Notes: generated from the letters alone by a model not told the origin. 64,000 bases of DNA from Methanogenium sp. S4BF (GCF_029633965.1 NZ_CP091277.1:1733940-1797939), one strand, 5' to 3'. Numbered from the stretch's first letter, positions 54,555 to 64,000 are shown. A program made the numbers and translations.

Positions 54555-54998
54555 TCAGAAGGGGAGGGAGAGATATTCCATCTGCTCGATTCGCGTCGTC
54601 ACAACCGGGTCCATCCCTTTGGTGACAAGATCCGCGTATCCCACCGGCCCTGCCTCCAGCATGACCGTCACGGTTTCGGTCCGGATAGCACCGGGTTTAA
54701 TGGTGCCGAATTCCACACTCTCATGAGCCATCCGTGACATCTGGGTGGGATCAGGCGTCATCACGGTGATGCCTGCAATGATATCATTTGCAGACGCCGT
54801 TCCTGTATTTGTGACCGTAACGGTCATGCTGTACCAGATTGTTTCCGAGGCGGCATCCGTATTCGTGACGGTAATGTCAGTCGCCTCCACGAGAATCTCC
54901 GGCTGTGCTTCGGTGCATCCTGCGGCGAGGAGGACGCAGGCAAGGCAGGCAAAGAGACCGGCCAGGCGTATACCGGAAAAGAAAGGGGTTGATTTCAT
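54555..54998 (-). CDS. Secreted lipoprotein with CARDB/FxLYD-like domain
   Basis: A 147-residue lipoprotein: signal peptide with lipobox LAAGC, then a single beta-sandwich domain. The pattern VTVTNTGTASANDIIAGITV followed by GTIKPGAIRTETVTVML resembles CARDB or FxLYD-type cell-surface modules that carry extended conserved NTG turns. It is probably anchored to the outer face of the membrane, with an unknown ligand. It lies 48 bases after the MoaD-like gene on the same strand and could share its transcript. Confidence 0.68.
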   Translation of the reverse strand: MKSTPFFSGIRLAGLFACLACVLLAAGCTEAQPEILVEATDITVTNTDAASETIWYSMTVTVTNTGTASANDIIAGITVMTPDPTQMSRMAHESVEFGTIKPGAIRTETVTVMLEAGPVGYADLVTKGMDPVVTTRIEQMEYLSLPF

Positions 54999-55099
54999 TA
55001 CTCATTTCATTATCCCTCCGGGAAAATAATACCTGCCGGACACCCGATTATCCCATCGATACAGGCATTTATCACGATGCCGGGTAAAGATATGAGATT

Positions 55100-55714
55100 A
55101 TGACAGTGACACTTCCGCCGTTTGAAGAAGTGGCCATATTCCACGGCCATGTCTGCCCCGGACTCGCATTCGGGTACCGGGCAGCAGAGTATGCAAAAGA
55201 ATGCCTGAACACCGGCCGGTCTGCAGACGAGGAGATGGTTGCCATTGTAGAAAACGACGCCTGCATGATTGATGCCATCCAGTACATCACCGGCTGCACG
55301 ATGGGGAAAGGCAACCTCATCTTCCGCGACCACGGCAAACCGGTCTACACCTTCATCCTCCGGAACTGCGAAAAGGCAGTGCGGATTGCCCAGCGCAACT
55401 CGTTTTCCCTCGATGCCCTCTTTCCCGAGGCAGGGGATATCCATGCGAGGATGAATGCAGGCACGGCCACCGATGCAGACAGGGCACGGATGCAGGAGAT
55501 CCGGTCTGCGATGATCGGGAAGATTCTCACCGCACCGCTGGACGAGATCTATGAATGCAGGGAAGTCGAGCCCCACATCCCCGAACATGCCCGCATCTTC
55601 CGGTCGGTCCCCTGCGGTGTCTGCGGGGAACCGGTATCCGAGCAGCGGGCACGGGTGCAGGACGGAAAGATCGTCTGCATTCCCTGTTTCGACGAATACA
55701 CCCGCGGCTGGTAA
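55100..55714 (+). CDS. FmdE-family protein with C-terminal zinc ribbon
   Basis: A 204-residue protein of the FmdE (formylmethanofuran dehydrogenase subunit E-like) family. The hallmark HGHVCPGLAFGYRAA near residue 14 and the following DACMIDAIQYITGCTMGKGN hold the conserved His and Cys that bind a metal. The C-terminus is a zinc ribbon (CGVCGEPV, CIPCFDEY). FmdE-type proteins accompany molybdenum or tungsten formylmethanofuran dehydrogenase, but many stand alone, as here, and their exact role is not settled. TATA-like sequence lies in the gap upstream, and a T-run terminator follows. Confidence 0.85.
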   Translation: MTVTLPPFEEVAIFHGHVCPGLAFGYRAAEYAKECLNTGRSADEEMVAIVENDACMIDAIQYITGCTMGKGNLIFRDHGKPVYTFILRNCEKAVRIAQRNSFSLDALFPEAGDIHARMNAGTATDADRARMQEIRSAMIGKILTAPLDEIYECREVEPHIPEHARIFRSVPCGVCGEPVSEQRARVQDGKIVCIPCFDEYTRGW

Positions 55715-55728
55715 GCCAACAGATCAGA

Positions 55729-55742
55729 CCCTTTTTTTTAAT
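55729..55742 (+). terminator. T-run terminator
   Basis: Nine T residues begin 18 bases after the stop of the FmdE-family gene. Confidence 0.6.
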
Positions 55743-55768
55743 CCGCACCCACTGCACCTGCAAAAACC

Positions 55769-55786
55769 CATTCCGACAAATATATG
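55769..55786 (+). promoter_or_regulatory. Promoter of the first papain/beta-helix gene
   Basis: CATTCC at 55769 is followed 12 bases on by the TATA-like ATATATG. The same CATTCC-to-TATA spacing occurs ahead of the second paralog, and a GGTGA ribosome site follows at 55817-55821. Confidence 0.5.
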
Positions 55787-55825
55787 CATGCCTCGGCAAA
55801 AGGTTCACATATATACGGTGATATG

Positions 55826-58800
55826 ATGATCCCCCCATCCACCATGCGATCCACATGCATGCTTATCATTGCCCTCCTCCTCGTGCAGGGGGCAGCAGCG
55901 CTCACGTTTGAACAGGCACCCCTCAATCCGGCTTTTGTCGCCTACACGGAGGCGGCGGATGCAGGTGCGGCTGACCCCGCTGCGATGGCCTGCTACGGCA
56001 CTGCGAATGTGTCACCGGGTGCAGACCCGGCCCCGTTTGCCACCGGTCTCCTGCCGTCTCCCGCAGTTATTTTCTGGCCGGACAGCTATTCTGCGCCAAC
56101 AGTGACCGATGCTGCGATTCTTCCCGTCCGCTTTGACCTCCGCGACGAAGGCAGGGTCACCCCGGTCCGCGACCAGGGACAGTGCGGCAGCTGCTGGGCC
56201 TTTGCGACCTACGGTTCCCTTGAGTCGACCTATCTGACCGATACCGGCGAGGCAGAGGATTTCTCGGAAAACAATATGAAGAACCTCTGCTCGAACGAGT
56301 CCGGGGACGGATTTGACACAGGTCCCTGTGACGGAGGGTTTGCATTCATGTCAGACGCCTATCTCGTCCGCGGCAGCGGCCCGGTGCAGGAGGCGGATGA
56401 CCCGTATCTCCTCCCGGTGCCTTCCACCATCTCCCCCACCGATCTCTCTGCGGTCCTTGATGTCCGGGAGGTAACCTTCCTGCCCCAGCGGACGGGACCC
56501 CTTGATAACGACCTCTTCAAGGAGCAGCTGATGCAGGAAGGGGCGATCTGGGTCTCATTCCTCGTCAACTGGTCCTGCTTTGCGGACAACTACACCACCT
56601 ACTACTGGCCGGGTGATGCGTATGATGTAGACGGCGGCCACGCGGTCACCCTTGTGGGATGGGACGATGCCTTCCCGAAGGAGTCCTTTGCTGTCAAGCC
56701 ACCGGGTGACGGTGCCTTTATCCTGAAAAACAGCTGGGGCTCCGGTGTCGGGGAGGACGGATTCTTCTATATCTCCTACTATGACCCGATCATCGGCACC
56801 TTCGGTGACGAGGAGCAGGAATTTGTAATGGATTACAGGAATCTCTGGACCGCGGGAGCAGTCTACACCGGTGTTCCGGCAGAAGACGGCAGACGAATCT
56901 ACCAGTATGACCCCCTCGGATGGACAACAAGTGCCGGAACCGGCACCGGCGAGGCAGGGCCGCTCTACGCTGCCAATGTCTTCACGGCAGACGGATATGA
57001 GGCACTCACCGAGGTGAGTTTCTACACCCGCGAACCGGATACGGCATACACTGCCGCCATCTTTACGAACTTCACCACCCCGCCGGGAGATAGTGCACCG
57101 GTCGCATGGACGTCCGGCACCTGTGCCCTTCCGGGGTACCACACCATCACTCTCCCGGAACCCGCCGTCCTCACTCCCGGAGAGGTATTCTCGGTTGTCC
57201 TTGAGATCGATGCACCGACCGATACCTATCCGCTTGTTGTGGAAATGCCAATAGAAGGCTACTCCTCCGGCGCCACCGCCGGTCCGGGCGAGAGTTATGC
57301 CAGCGTTGACGGGAGTGAATGGGAAGATCTGACCGAATCGGTCACGAACGCAAACTTCTGTATCAAGGCGTTCACGCACTCCCTCACCGTCGTCCCGCGG
57401 GACTACCCGACCATTATGGAAGCGGTGACCGCCTCGGCGTCCGGTGACACGATCATTGTCCTGAATGAAGGAATGTATACGGAAGAACTGTTCATCAACA
57501 AATCCCTCACCCTGCTCGGTATGAACGGCGTTGTTGTCGCGACCCCGCCGAAGGGGACCGGGATTGCTATTGAGGCAGACAACGTCACCGTTTCCGGCTT
57601 CATGTTTGACGGCGACGACAACCCGAACGGACAGTATGGCATAAAAGTTGAGGGAGCAAACTGCACCATCTATGACTGCCGGGTCACCGGATATGAATAC
57701 GGCCTCTGGCTCCCCTCAGCAGAGGGCCTCACCCTCTCTGACATCGCCAGTTATGACAACGAGTTCAATCTCATGTACGAGAACCCGGAGGCAGACCCCG
57801 GCAACGCAATTGCTGATACCGTCACCGTGAACGGGCGTCCGGTCATCTACCGTGAGGGCATTTCGGGAGAGACTATCGATGCCTCCACAGACGCCGGTGC
57901 CGTCATCTGCGTGAACTGCACGGATATGACCATCAGGGACACCGCGACCGACGCCATCGCGTACGGCTACTACCTCTGCGGGTGTGAAGAGATAACACTC
58001 GAGAATGTCAGTGCAGACGCCGTGGGTATTGGTCTGGGACTGCTATATTCATCAAATGTCACAGTCCGGGACTCAACGTTTGGTCCGGATGCAGAGTATG
58101 GAATGGTACTGTTAGATGGCTCAGATATCATCGCTGATGGAAATGAAATTGCGTGCGATGAGGTCGGCACGGGCATAATGCTCATTTGGGGCGAGAATGC
58201 ATCCATACGCAATACGAGCATAACCGGTGGAATAAGTGGTGTGTTGACATACTTTGTATTCAACGGTTCGATTACCGGCTGTACCATCAGTGATACAGTC
58301 TCATCGGGAATCGATGCCTATTTCGGATTCGGACTCGCCGTCACCAACAATACTGTTCATGCGCCTGATGTCGGCATTGATACGGAATCCGTCTTTGACT
58401 GTCTCGTGTCCGGCAATACCCTGGACTGCAATGATACCGGGATAGGCATTGTTGCCTGGGCAGACGGCGCGGAGATTACTGCCAACACCGTGAATAACTG
58501 CTCGATACAGGCCATTATGCAACTGAATGACTCCGTGGTATATGGCAACCGCTTCTCCGGTGGAACATACCCGGTCATTGCAGCAACGGGCAGTGGGGGA
58601 GCGGTCCATGTCTACCGCAATGACTTTGTGCTGACGGAGATCGTTCCGGACGGAGACATGCTCAGCGCAACTGCTGCAGCAAAGATGCCCGCTACGGGAG
58701 CAATGGATGCGGCGGCCGCCTTCTGTGCCTCCGGATGCAGCATCGAAGACGTCCTGCCGGGTGAATGGCGCCCGGACGGACAGTTCAGCGCGATGGTTGC

Positions 58801-59731
58801 AGCGGCGGATGCGCCCTTTTCCGCACAGCAGGCAGATGCGGCGAATGTCACCTGGCACTCCCCAACACCCGTGACCTACTGGTACGGGGTGCAGAAGTGC
58901 AACGAAATCATGGGCAACTACTGGAGCACCTACACCGGCACCGACACCACCCATGACGGTATCGGAGATACACCGTTCGTCTACCGGAACGAGACAATGG
59001 ACTGGTATCCTCTGGTTGACACTTTCGCCTCCTACTCCCTGACAGAACCTCCACTGGCTGACGGTGACGACCCCGCAGGCGATCTCGCCGCCGCGGGCAC
59101 CCTCTCAACGGGTGAGACGGCAACCCTCCGCTTCACCGGCTCGCCCGTGCAGACGGTCACCCTCACCGCAACGGAGACCACCGGACAGGTTATCCTCACG
59201 GTCGACCGGGCACCCGCCGGCCCGGCCGGAATTACGGGCCCTGTCTATTCCTACCTCTCCGTTCAGCTCAGCGGAATGACGGATGGCGAGGTCGGCGGTG
59301 CGACCATCTCCTTCCGGGTGCCCACCGCATGGCTGAAGGCAGAGGGGCTCGAACCGGCGGATACATCCCTCTTCCGCTACCACGACGGCGCATGGCAGGA
59401 GCTTTCCACGACACTCCTCACAATCGACGGCGGCTGGGCCACCTACGAGGCAAAGACACCCGGATTCTCCACCTTTGCAATTGCAGAAGGGACCGGGGAC
59501 GCCATTGCGATTCCGGTGCCCGGTATCGTGAATCTCACCGTGACGGAGCCGGAGCCCACACCGGAAGCAACCGAGGCACCGGCTGAACCACCGGTGACGG
59601 TGGCCGTGCCGGGTGAAGAGACACAGGCGGCCACTGCCGCTGCCACCACCCCACAGGCGAGTCCGCCTGGAGTCATCACCCTCATTGGCGGTGCGGCAGG
59701 GGCCATGCTGCTCTTCAGGAAGCGGGAATAA
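55826..59731 (+). CDS. Secreted papain-like peptidase/beta-helix surface protein (copy 1)
   Basis: About 1301 residues. After the signal peptide comes a C1 (papain-like) peptidase domain with Gln in DQGQCGSCWAF, catalytic Cys123, His272 (GGHAVT) and Asn302 (KNSWG). A lectin-like domain (about 350-510) follows. Next is a NosD-type parallel beta-helix (about 520-1045) rich in N-glycosylation sites, then a PGF-pre-PGF-like domain (about 1085-1220; PTAWLKAEGL, TPGFSTFAI). A Pro/Thr linker and a C-terminal PPGVITLIGGAAGAMLLF helix with RKRE complete it. It is probably exported and anchored, and active as a protease. The start at 55826 gives the same four-base spacing to GGTGA as in copy 2; ATGs at 55823 and 55844 are alternatives. 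Confidence 0.85.
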   Translation: MIPPSTMRSTCMLIIALLLVQGAAALTFEQAPLNPAFVAYTEAADAGAADPAAMACYGTANVSPGADPAPFATGLLPSPAVIFWPDSYSAPTVTDAAILPVRFDLRDEGRVTPVRDQGQCGSCWAFATYGSLESTYLTDTGEAEDFSENNMKNLCSNESGDGFDTGPCDGGFAFMSDAYLVRGSGPVQEADDPYLLPVPSTISPTDLSAVLDVREVTFLPQRTGPLDNDLFKEQLMQEGAIWVSFLVNWSCFADNYTTYYWPGDAYDVDGGHAVTLVGWDDAFPKESFAVKPPGDGAFILKNSWGSGVGEDGFFYISYYDPIIGTFGDEEQEFVMDYRNLWTAGAVYTGVPAEDGRRIYQYDPLGWTTSAGTGTGEAGPLYAANVFTADGYEALTEVSFYTREPDTAYTAAIFTNFTTPPGDSAPVAWTSGTCALPGYHTITLPEPAVLTPGEVFSVVLEIDAPTDTYPLVVEMPIEGYSSGATAGPGESYASVDGSEWEDLTESVTNANFCIKAFTHSLTVVPRDYPTIMEAVTASASGDTIIVLNEGMYTEELFINKSLTLLGMNGVVVATPPKGTGIAIEADNVTVSGFMFDGDDNPNGQYGIKVEGANCTIYDCRVTGYEYGLWLPSAEGLTLSDIASYDNEFNLMYENPEADPGNAIADTVTVNGRPVIYREGISGETIDASTDAGAVICVNCTDMTIRDTATDAIAYGYYLCGCEEITLENVSADAVGIGLGLLYSSNVTVRDSTFGPDAEYGMVLLDGSDIIADGNEIACDEVGTGIMLIWGENASIRNTSITGGISGVLTYFVFNGSITGCTISDTVSSGIDAYFGFGLAVTNNTVHAPDVGIDTESVFDCLVSGNTLDCNDTGIGIVAWADGAEITANTVNNCSIQAIMQLNDSVVYGNRFSGGTYPVIAATGSGGAVHVYRNDFVLTEIVPDGDMLSATAAAKMPATGAMDAAAAFCASGCSIEDVLPGEWRPDGQFSAMVAAADAPFSAQQADAANVTWHSPTPVTYWYGVQKCNEIMGNYWSTYTGTDTTHDGIGDTPFVYRNETMDWYPLVDTFASYSLTEPPLADGDDPAGDLAAAGTLSTGETATLRFTGSPVQTVTLTATETTGQVILTVDRAPAGPAGITGPVYSYLSVQLSGMTDGEVGGATISFRVPTAWLKAEGLEPADTSLFRYHDGAWQELSTTLLTIDGGWATYEAKTPGFSTFAIAEGTGDAIAIPVPGIVNLTVTEPEPTPEATEAPAEPPVTVAVPGEETQAATAAATTPQASPPGVITLIGGAAGAMLLFRKRE

Positions 59732-59851
59732 CCGAACAGTACCGGAGGTCCCGGAATCACCCGGCATCCCGGAAATCTCTTTTTTGACAGGTATTCGCGG
59801 AAAAACGCATTTAAATGAAACGAATATTTTGATCGATACCCGATACACGTA

Positions 59852-59869
59852 CATTCCAGCACCTTTATA
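59852..59869 (+). promoter_or_regulatory. Promoter of the second papain/beta-helix gene
   Basis: CATTCC at 59852 and TTTATA at 59864 repeat the layout before copy 1. The 15-base block ACATTCCAGCACCTT is identical to one at 63941-63955. GGTGA at 59899-59903 is the ribosome site. Confidence 0.55.
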
Positions 59870-59907
59870 CCGGATTCTGATGACACGTCTCTGTTCACGG
59901 TGACATC

Positions 59908-62900
59908 ATGAATTCCCTATCACGAAACATATCAGCACTTTTTCTCATTGCCGCCCTCATTCTCATACCGGGGGCATCAGCACTTACAATCGAACAGGCA
60001 CCGCTCAATCCGGCATTTGTTGCATACACGGAAGGGCTCGATGCAGATGACATCGGCCAGTATTCCATCGCATGCTCCGGAGATTCCTGTTCTGCGGCAG
60101 GCACCGACAAAATGCCCTTTGCAGCCGGGGATATCCCCGCCCCTCTAATGATGGTCCGGACGGACACCTCTGCATCTGATATCTATCGGGCAACAACTGC
60201 TGACGAAGTGGCATTCCCCGCCCGGTTTGATCTTCGGGACGAAGGCAGAGTCACGCAGGTCCGTGATCAGGGAGATTGCGGCAGCTGCTGGGCATTTGCC
60301 GCGTATGGCTCGCTTGAATCGACCTATCTCACCGATACAGGGACAGCAGAAAACGTCTCTGAAAACCATATGAAAAACCTCTGTTCAAACCTCTACCCGG
60401 ACGGATATGACAGAGACCCCTGCAACGGAGGGAACGCCTTTATGTCTGCAGCCTACCTCACCCGCGGAAGCGGGCCGGTGCAGGAGGCAGACGACCCGTA
60501 TGCACTCCCGGTCCCGTCCACCATCTCACCCACCGATCTTCCGCCGGTGCTCGACACCCACGAAATAACCTTTCTGCCGACACGGACAGCTCCTCTCGAT
60601 AACGGCCTCTTAAAGCAGATGCTCATGGATGAAGGTGCCATCCGGATCCGATTCCTGGTAAACTGGTCCTGCTTTGCAGACAACTGGACCACATATTATC
60701 GCCCGGATGCGGGATACCCCTCGATAGGGGGCCATGCCGTCACGCTCATCGGGTGGGATGATGCCTTCCCGAAAGAGGAGTTTGCCATCACACCACCGGG
60801 TGACGGGGCCTTCATCCTCAAAAACAGCTGGGGCACCGGTGCAGGGGAGGAGGGATACTTCTATATCTCCTATTATGACCGCTCACTCGATACTGCCGAA
60901 CCTGTCGTATTCACCGGCGTGCCTGCTGACGACGAGAGACAGATATACCAGTATGACCCTCTCGGAGGAACCACAAACATCGGTACCGGCACGTCTACCA
61001 CCCTCTATGCGGGCAATGTCTTCACCGCAGACGGATACGAAGCGCTCACCGATGTGAGTTTCTACACCCGCGAGCCGGAGACAGACTACACGGTTGCCAT
61101 CTTCACCAACTTCACCACCCCGCCGGGTGACGCCGCACCGGTCACATGGACGTCCGGCACCGCTGACCTGCCCGGATACCACACCATCCCGCTCCCGGAT
61201 TCAGTCCCCCTGATGCCCGGAGAGGTTTTCTCGGTGGTCCTCGAAATATCCTCTCCGACCGACACCCACCCCCTTGTCGTGGAGATGCCCATTGAGGATT
61301 ACTCATCCAGTGCGACAGCAGAACCGGGTGAGAGTTATGTAAGCACGAACGGAGAAGAATGGGCAGACCTGACCGAAATATACCCGGACACCAATGTCTG
61401 CATCAAGGCGTTCACCAGTCCGCTAACCGTCGTGCCACGCGATTATACAACCATTCAGGCGGCAGTGGATGCCGCCGCATCCGGTGACATAATCATTGTC
61501 GAAAACGGCACCTACCCCGAAGAACTGGTGCTGGAACAGCCGGTCACCATCTTCGGTGTGGGGATGCCGGTTGTTGCCACCCCGGAGGACGGGATCGGCA
61601 TCGGGATTGATACAGACACCGCCACCATCACAGGGTTCGTATTCGATGGAAACGGAACTGCACTCGGCGGCATGGGAATTATGGGTGACAACTGTACCAT
61701 CCGCGATGTCGGGATCACCGGATACAAAGAGGGCCTTTATATCAGTGATATCACGGGACTCTCGCTTTCCACCACCGCGCTGCACGGTAATAAAAACAAT
61801 CTCGAATACGCAGGCCATGTGCAGAGCCCCGGCAATAGGATTGACGAATCCGTCACGGTGAACGGCCGGCCGGTCATTTACCGGGAGAGTGTGTCAGGAG
61901 AGACCATTGACGCCTCCTCGAATGCTGGAGCCGTCATCTGTGTGAACTGTACGGATATCACCATCCGTGACACCACGACTGAGGCAATGAACGACGGGAT
62001 CAATCTGCAGTACTGCCGGAATGTAATGGTGGAGAATATCACCGCAGATCAGGATTCTAGTGGAATACTGGTCGTTGCCGCAGAGAATGTCACGGTGCAG
62101 GACTCTTCATTTGGCCCGGATATGCGGTATGGCATGAGAATATCGGAAGTAAACGGGTTTTTGGCAGAGAAAAATGAGATCGCCTGCGTTGATGGTCCGG
62201 GGATATACCTCATAATGGCGGAGAACGCCGCCATACTGAACAACACCATCACCAGCGGCACGGATGGTATCGGTATAATAGGACTCATTCTTATCAACAG
62301 CTCTGTTGCCGGCAATACCATCAGTGATGACACAGGAATGGGTATTGGCATCCTGTTGGGAGAGAACGTGGACGTGGGCGACAACACGATTGACGCCTCA
62401 TCCTTCGGGATCATCATGGAAACGGCATGGAACATTCAGGTATCTGACAATACCATCCGCTGCAATGATACCGGCTTCGCTCTCGGAATCGTCGCAGATG
62501 GAGCCGATGTCGTCGGAAATACCGCAGAGAACTGCTCGGAACAGGCATTGATGATCCTGAACAACTCCGTGGTGCGGGAGAACCACTTCTCCGGTGCAGA
62601 TTATCCGATTATCGATGTCGTGGAGTCGGGCGCGGACGTCTATGTCTATCGTAATGACTTCGTGCTGACAGAGCCTGCGGCAGGGCCGGATGCGAATGTA
62701 TTCATCGCAGGCGCCACCGGGACAGCAGGCACTCTCCCGGAGATGCAGGCGGTGACCGGGGGGCATTTTGGCAGCAGTCTGTGGGATGGTCTCCTCCAAA
62801 ACGACGGGGATTCGGACAATCCGTTCCAGAGCACGCCGTCCGGGTACGATACGATCACCGCCACTGCCGACATCCCGGAACAGTATACAGCAAGTATGAA

Positions 62901-63798
62901 TGTGGGCTGGGATACAGCAGTGTGGAATTCACCGACCGGGGAGACCTACTGGTACCGCGGGCAGGGCTTCACAAATTTCATGGGCAACTACTGGAGCACC
63001 TACACCGGCACTGACACCAACCATGACGGCATAGGGACGCCGTTTGTCTATCAGAATTACACCATCGACAGCTATCCACTGATGAGAGAATTTGCCTGGT
63101 ACCTGGACGAAGACCCTTCATCCGATGATGAAGGCACTTCCTCTGACATGGCGACATCCCCTGCCCTGAGTGCCGGAGATGCGGCAACCCTCACCTTCAC
63201 CGGTTCTGCGGTGCAGACGGTGACGGTCACCGCAGCGGAAGGGACCGGGAGAATACTCCTCACCGTGGATCCGGCTCCTAACGGCCCGGACGGCCTCACC
63301 GGCCCGATCTACCAGTATCTCTCTGTCGGCCTCAGCGGCATGACGGACGATGAAATCAGTGAGGCTGAATTCTCCTTCCGGGTGCCCACCGCATGGCTGA
63401 GGGCAGAAGGGATTCTTCCCACAGAAATAACCCTCTGGCGCTTCCACGACGGGGCATGGCAGGAGCTCCCCACCACACTTGTCAGTGAAGGAGGCGGATG
63501 GATACACTTTACGGCTACAACACCCGGGTTCTCAACCTTTGCCATCGCCACAGGTGACGGACAGACGGTGCCAGTCACCACCGGACCGGCAGTACCGGTT
63601 GAAGATACCGGAACAGAGACTGCGGAAGAGAACATCTCCGGTGTCTCAGAACCATCGGTAACAGTTGTTATTCCTGAAGAAGAGCCGACGGCAGACCCGA
63701 CAGAAGAGGCCACGACCCCGCAGGAGACCCCGCTTGGGGTAATCCCCTTCATTGGCGGAGCAGCAGGTGCTGCACTTCTCTTCCGGAAACGACGATAA
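59908..63798 (+). CDS. Secreted papain-like peptidase/beta-helix surface protein (copy 2)
   Basis: A 1296-residue paralog of the preceding gene with the same architecture: signal peptide (ALFLIAALILIPGASA), C1 peptidase domain with Cys127 in DCGSCWAF, His276 and Asn306 (KNSWG), and a lectin-like domain. A beta-helix with NNTITSG-type turns, a PGF-pre-PGF-like domain (PTAWLRAEGI, TPGFSTFAI) and the C-terminal anchor PLGVIPFIGGAAGAALLF plus RKRR follow. All catalytic residues are kept. The two copies are very similar in the peptidase, the anchor and the MGNYWSTYTGTD block after the helix, but differ more in the helix itself, as expected for a ligand-binding surface. Confidence 0.87.
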   Translation: MNSLSRNISALFLIAALILIPGASALTIEQAPLNPAFVAYTEGLDADDIGQYSIACSGDSCSAAGTDKMPFAAGDIPAPLMMVRTDTSASDIYRATTADEVAFPARFDLRDEGRVTQVRDQGDCGSCWAFAAYGSLESTYLTDTGTAENVSENHMKNLCSNLYPDGYDRDPCNGGNAFMSAAYLTRGSGPVQEADDPYALPVPSTISPTDLPPVLDTHEITFLPTRTAPLDNGLLKQMLMDEGAIRIRFLVNWSCFADNWTTYYRPDAGYPSIGGHAVTLIGWDDAFPKEEFAITPPGDGAFILKNSWGTGAGEEGYFYISYYDRSLDTAEPVVFTGVPADDERQIYQYDPLGGTTNIGTGTSTTLYAGNVFTADGYEALTDVSFYTREPETDYTVAIFTNFTTPPGDAAPVTWTSGTADLPGYHTIPLPDSVPLMPGEVFSVVLEISSPTDTHPLVVEMPIEDYSSSATAEPGESYVSTNGEEWADLTEIYPDTNVCIKAFTSPLTVVPRDYTTIQAAVDAAASGDIIIVENGTYPEELVLEQPVTIFGVGMPVVATPEDGIGIGIDTDTATITGFVFDGNGTALGGMGIMGDNCTIRDVGITGYKEGLYISDITGLSLSTTALHGNKNNLEYAGHVQSPGNRIDESVTVNGRPVIYRESVSGETIDASSNAGAVICVNCTDITIRDTTTEAMNDGINLQYCRNVMVENITADQDSSGILVVAAENVTVQDSSFGPDMRYGMRISEVNGFLAEKNEIACVDGPGIYLIMAENAAILNNTITSGTDGIGIIGLILINSSVAGNTISDDTGMGIGILLGENVDVGDNTIDASSFGIIMETAWNIQVSDNTIRCNDTGFALGIVADGADVVGNTAENCSEQALMILNNSVVRENHFSGADYPIIDVVESGADVYVYRNDFVLTEPAAGPDANVFIAGATGTAGTLPEMQAVTGGHFGSSLWDGLLQNDGDSDNPFQSTPSGYDTITATADIPEQYTASMNVGWDTAVWNSPTGETYWYRGQGFTNFMGNYWSTYTGTDTNHDGIGTPFVYQNYTIDSYPLMREFAWYLDEDPSSDDEGTSSDMATSPALSAGDAATLTFTGSAVQTVTVTAAEGTGRILLTVDPAPNGPDGLTGPIYQYLSVGLSGMTDDEISEAEFSFRVPTAWLRAEGILPTEITLWRFHDGAWQELPTTLVSEGGGWIHFTATTPGFSTFAIATGDGQTVPVTTGPAVPVEDTGTETAEENISGVSEPSVTVVIPEEEPTADPTEEATTPQETPLGVIPFIGGAAGAALLFRKRR

Positions 63799-63941
63799 AC
63801 ACAGAAATAACTGAGAACCGCCAGCACCTGGTTCTCTTTCCATCATCCCAATATATTTCTCCAGCCTCTTTTACTACAGCTTCTTTCAGGGATACGAGTC
63901 CGTTGGATGCCTGTCTCCCTCCAGAACACTGGACAGTGGCA

Positions 63942-64000
63942 CATTCCAGCACCTTAATGGCTGATTCAGATGACTGATTCATATTACAGAGTATGGTGAT
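63942..64000 (+). promoter_or_regulatory. Promoter and leader of a third family member (gene beyond the window)
   Basis: CATTCCAGCACCTT at 63942 and ATTCAGATGAC at 63964 repeat the leader of copy 2, and GGTGA at 63995-63999 stands where its ribosome site would be. By analogy the ATG of a third copy should fall about four bases past the end of the window. Confidence 0.5.

Noticed and set aside
1-64000. CRISPR array or tRNA/rRNA genes
   Set aside because: No regularly spaced identical repeats with unique spacers and no tRNA or rRNA signature were found on either strand.

Overview
The window reads as a chromosomal segment of a hydrogenotrophic methanogenic archaeon, most likely of the order Methanomicrobiales. 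The evidence is a nine-gene archaeal A-type ATP synthase operon, a six-gene Ech-type energy-converting [NiFe] hydrogenase operon, an FmdE-family protein, a UPF0305/DUF2115 protein (a family known mainly from methanogens), a thermosome subunit, membrane-bound archaeal LonB, Nob1, GfcR, archaellum-type secretion genes, and TATA-box promoters with leaderless or short-leader starts. Base composition is moderately GC-rich except for an AT-rich island at about 13.9-21.2 kb.

Layout. 0-8.8 kb: mixed accessory and housekeeping genes (AlkD-like glycosylase, two paralogous alpha/beta hydrolases, a PEF-CTERM-like surface protein, DUF2115, a QueG-like Fe-S protein, a membrane protein plus XRE regulator pair with a clear repeated operator, a lipoprotein and a hotdog thioesterase). 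8.9-13.9 kb: a scarred accessory region with an antitoxin followed by a dead RelE-like toxin, an intact RelB/RelE-like pair, a ghost of a primase gene fused to a truncated membrane-protein gene, phased TTTCCAC repeats, and an intact 1031-residue primase-helicase protein of mobile-element type. 13.9-21.2 kb: the AT-rich island with a small NPNN-repeat protein, a TerB-N/zinc-ribbon protein, a TIR-STAND ATPase, a YdjM-like membrane protein, a tiny protein and a Ser/Thr kinase whose reading frame has no ordinary start codon. This is the best candidate for an undescribed defence system.

21.3-29.6 kb: ATP synthase operon atpHIKECFABD (minus strand). 29.8-37.6 kb: a lipoprotein, a zinc-ribbon plus unknown pair, an archaellin/pilin-like protein with ArlJ and ArlI, and two divergent KaiC-like ATPases, one without the P-loop lysine. 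37.4-44.4 kb: a BofA-like protein, TldE/TldD, LonB, PRPP synthetase, Nob1 and GfcR. 44.4-46.9 kb: two tandem TGT-like proteins that have lost the catalytic nucleophile. 47.2-54.2 kb: thermosome and echABCDEF. 54.3-64 kb: a MoaD/ThiS-like protein, a lipoprotein, an FmdE-family protein and two giant secreted papain-like/beta-helix paralogs. A promoter and ribosome site for a third copy lie at the right edge.

How the parts work together: Ech couples ferredoxin and H2 to an ion gradient and the A-type ATP synthase uses such a gradient. Thermosome, LonB and TldD/E handle protein quality control and peptide maturation. The surface proteins and the pilin locus serve the cell exterior. The toxin-antitoxin relics, the primase element and the AT-rich island record repeated insertion and decay.
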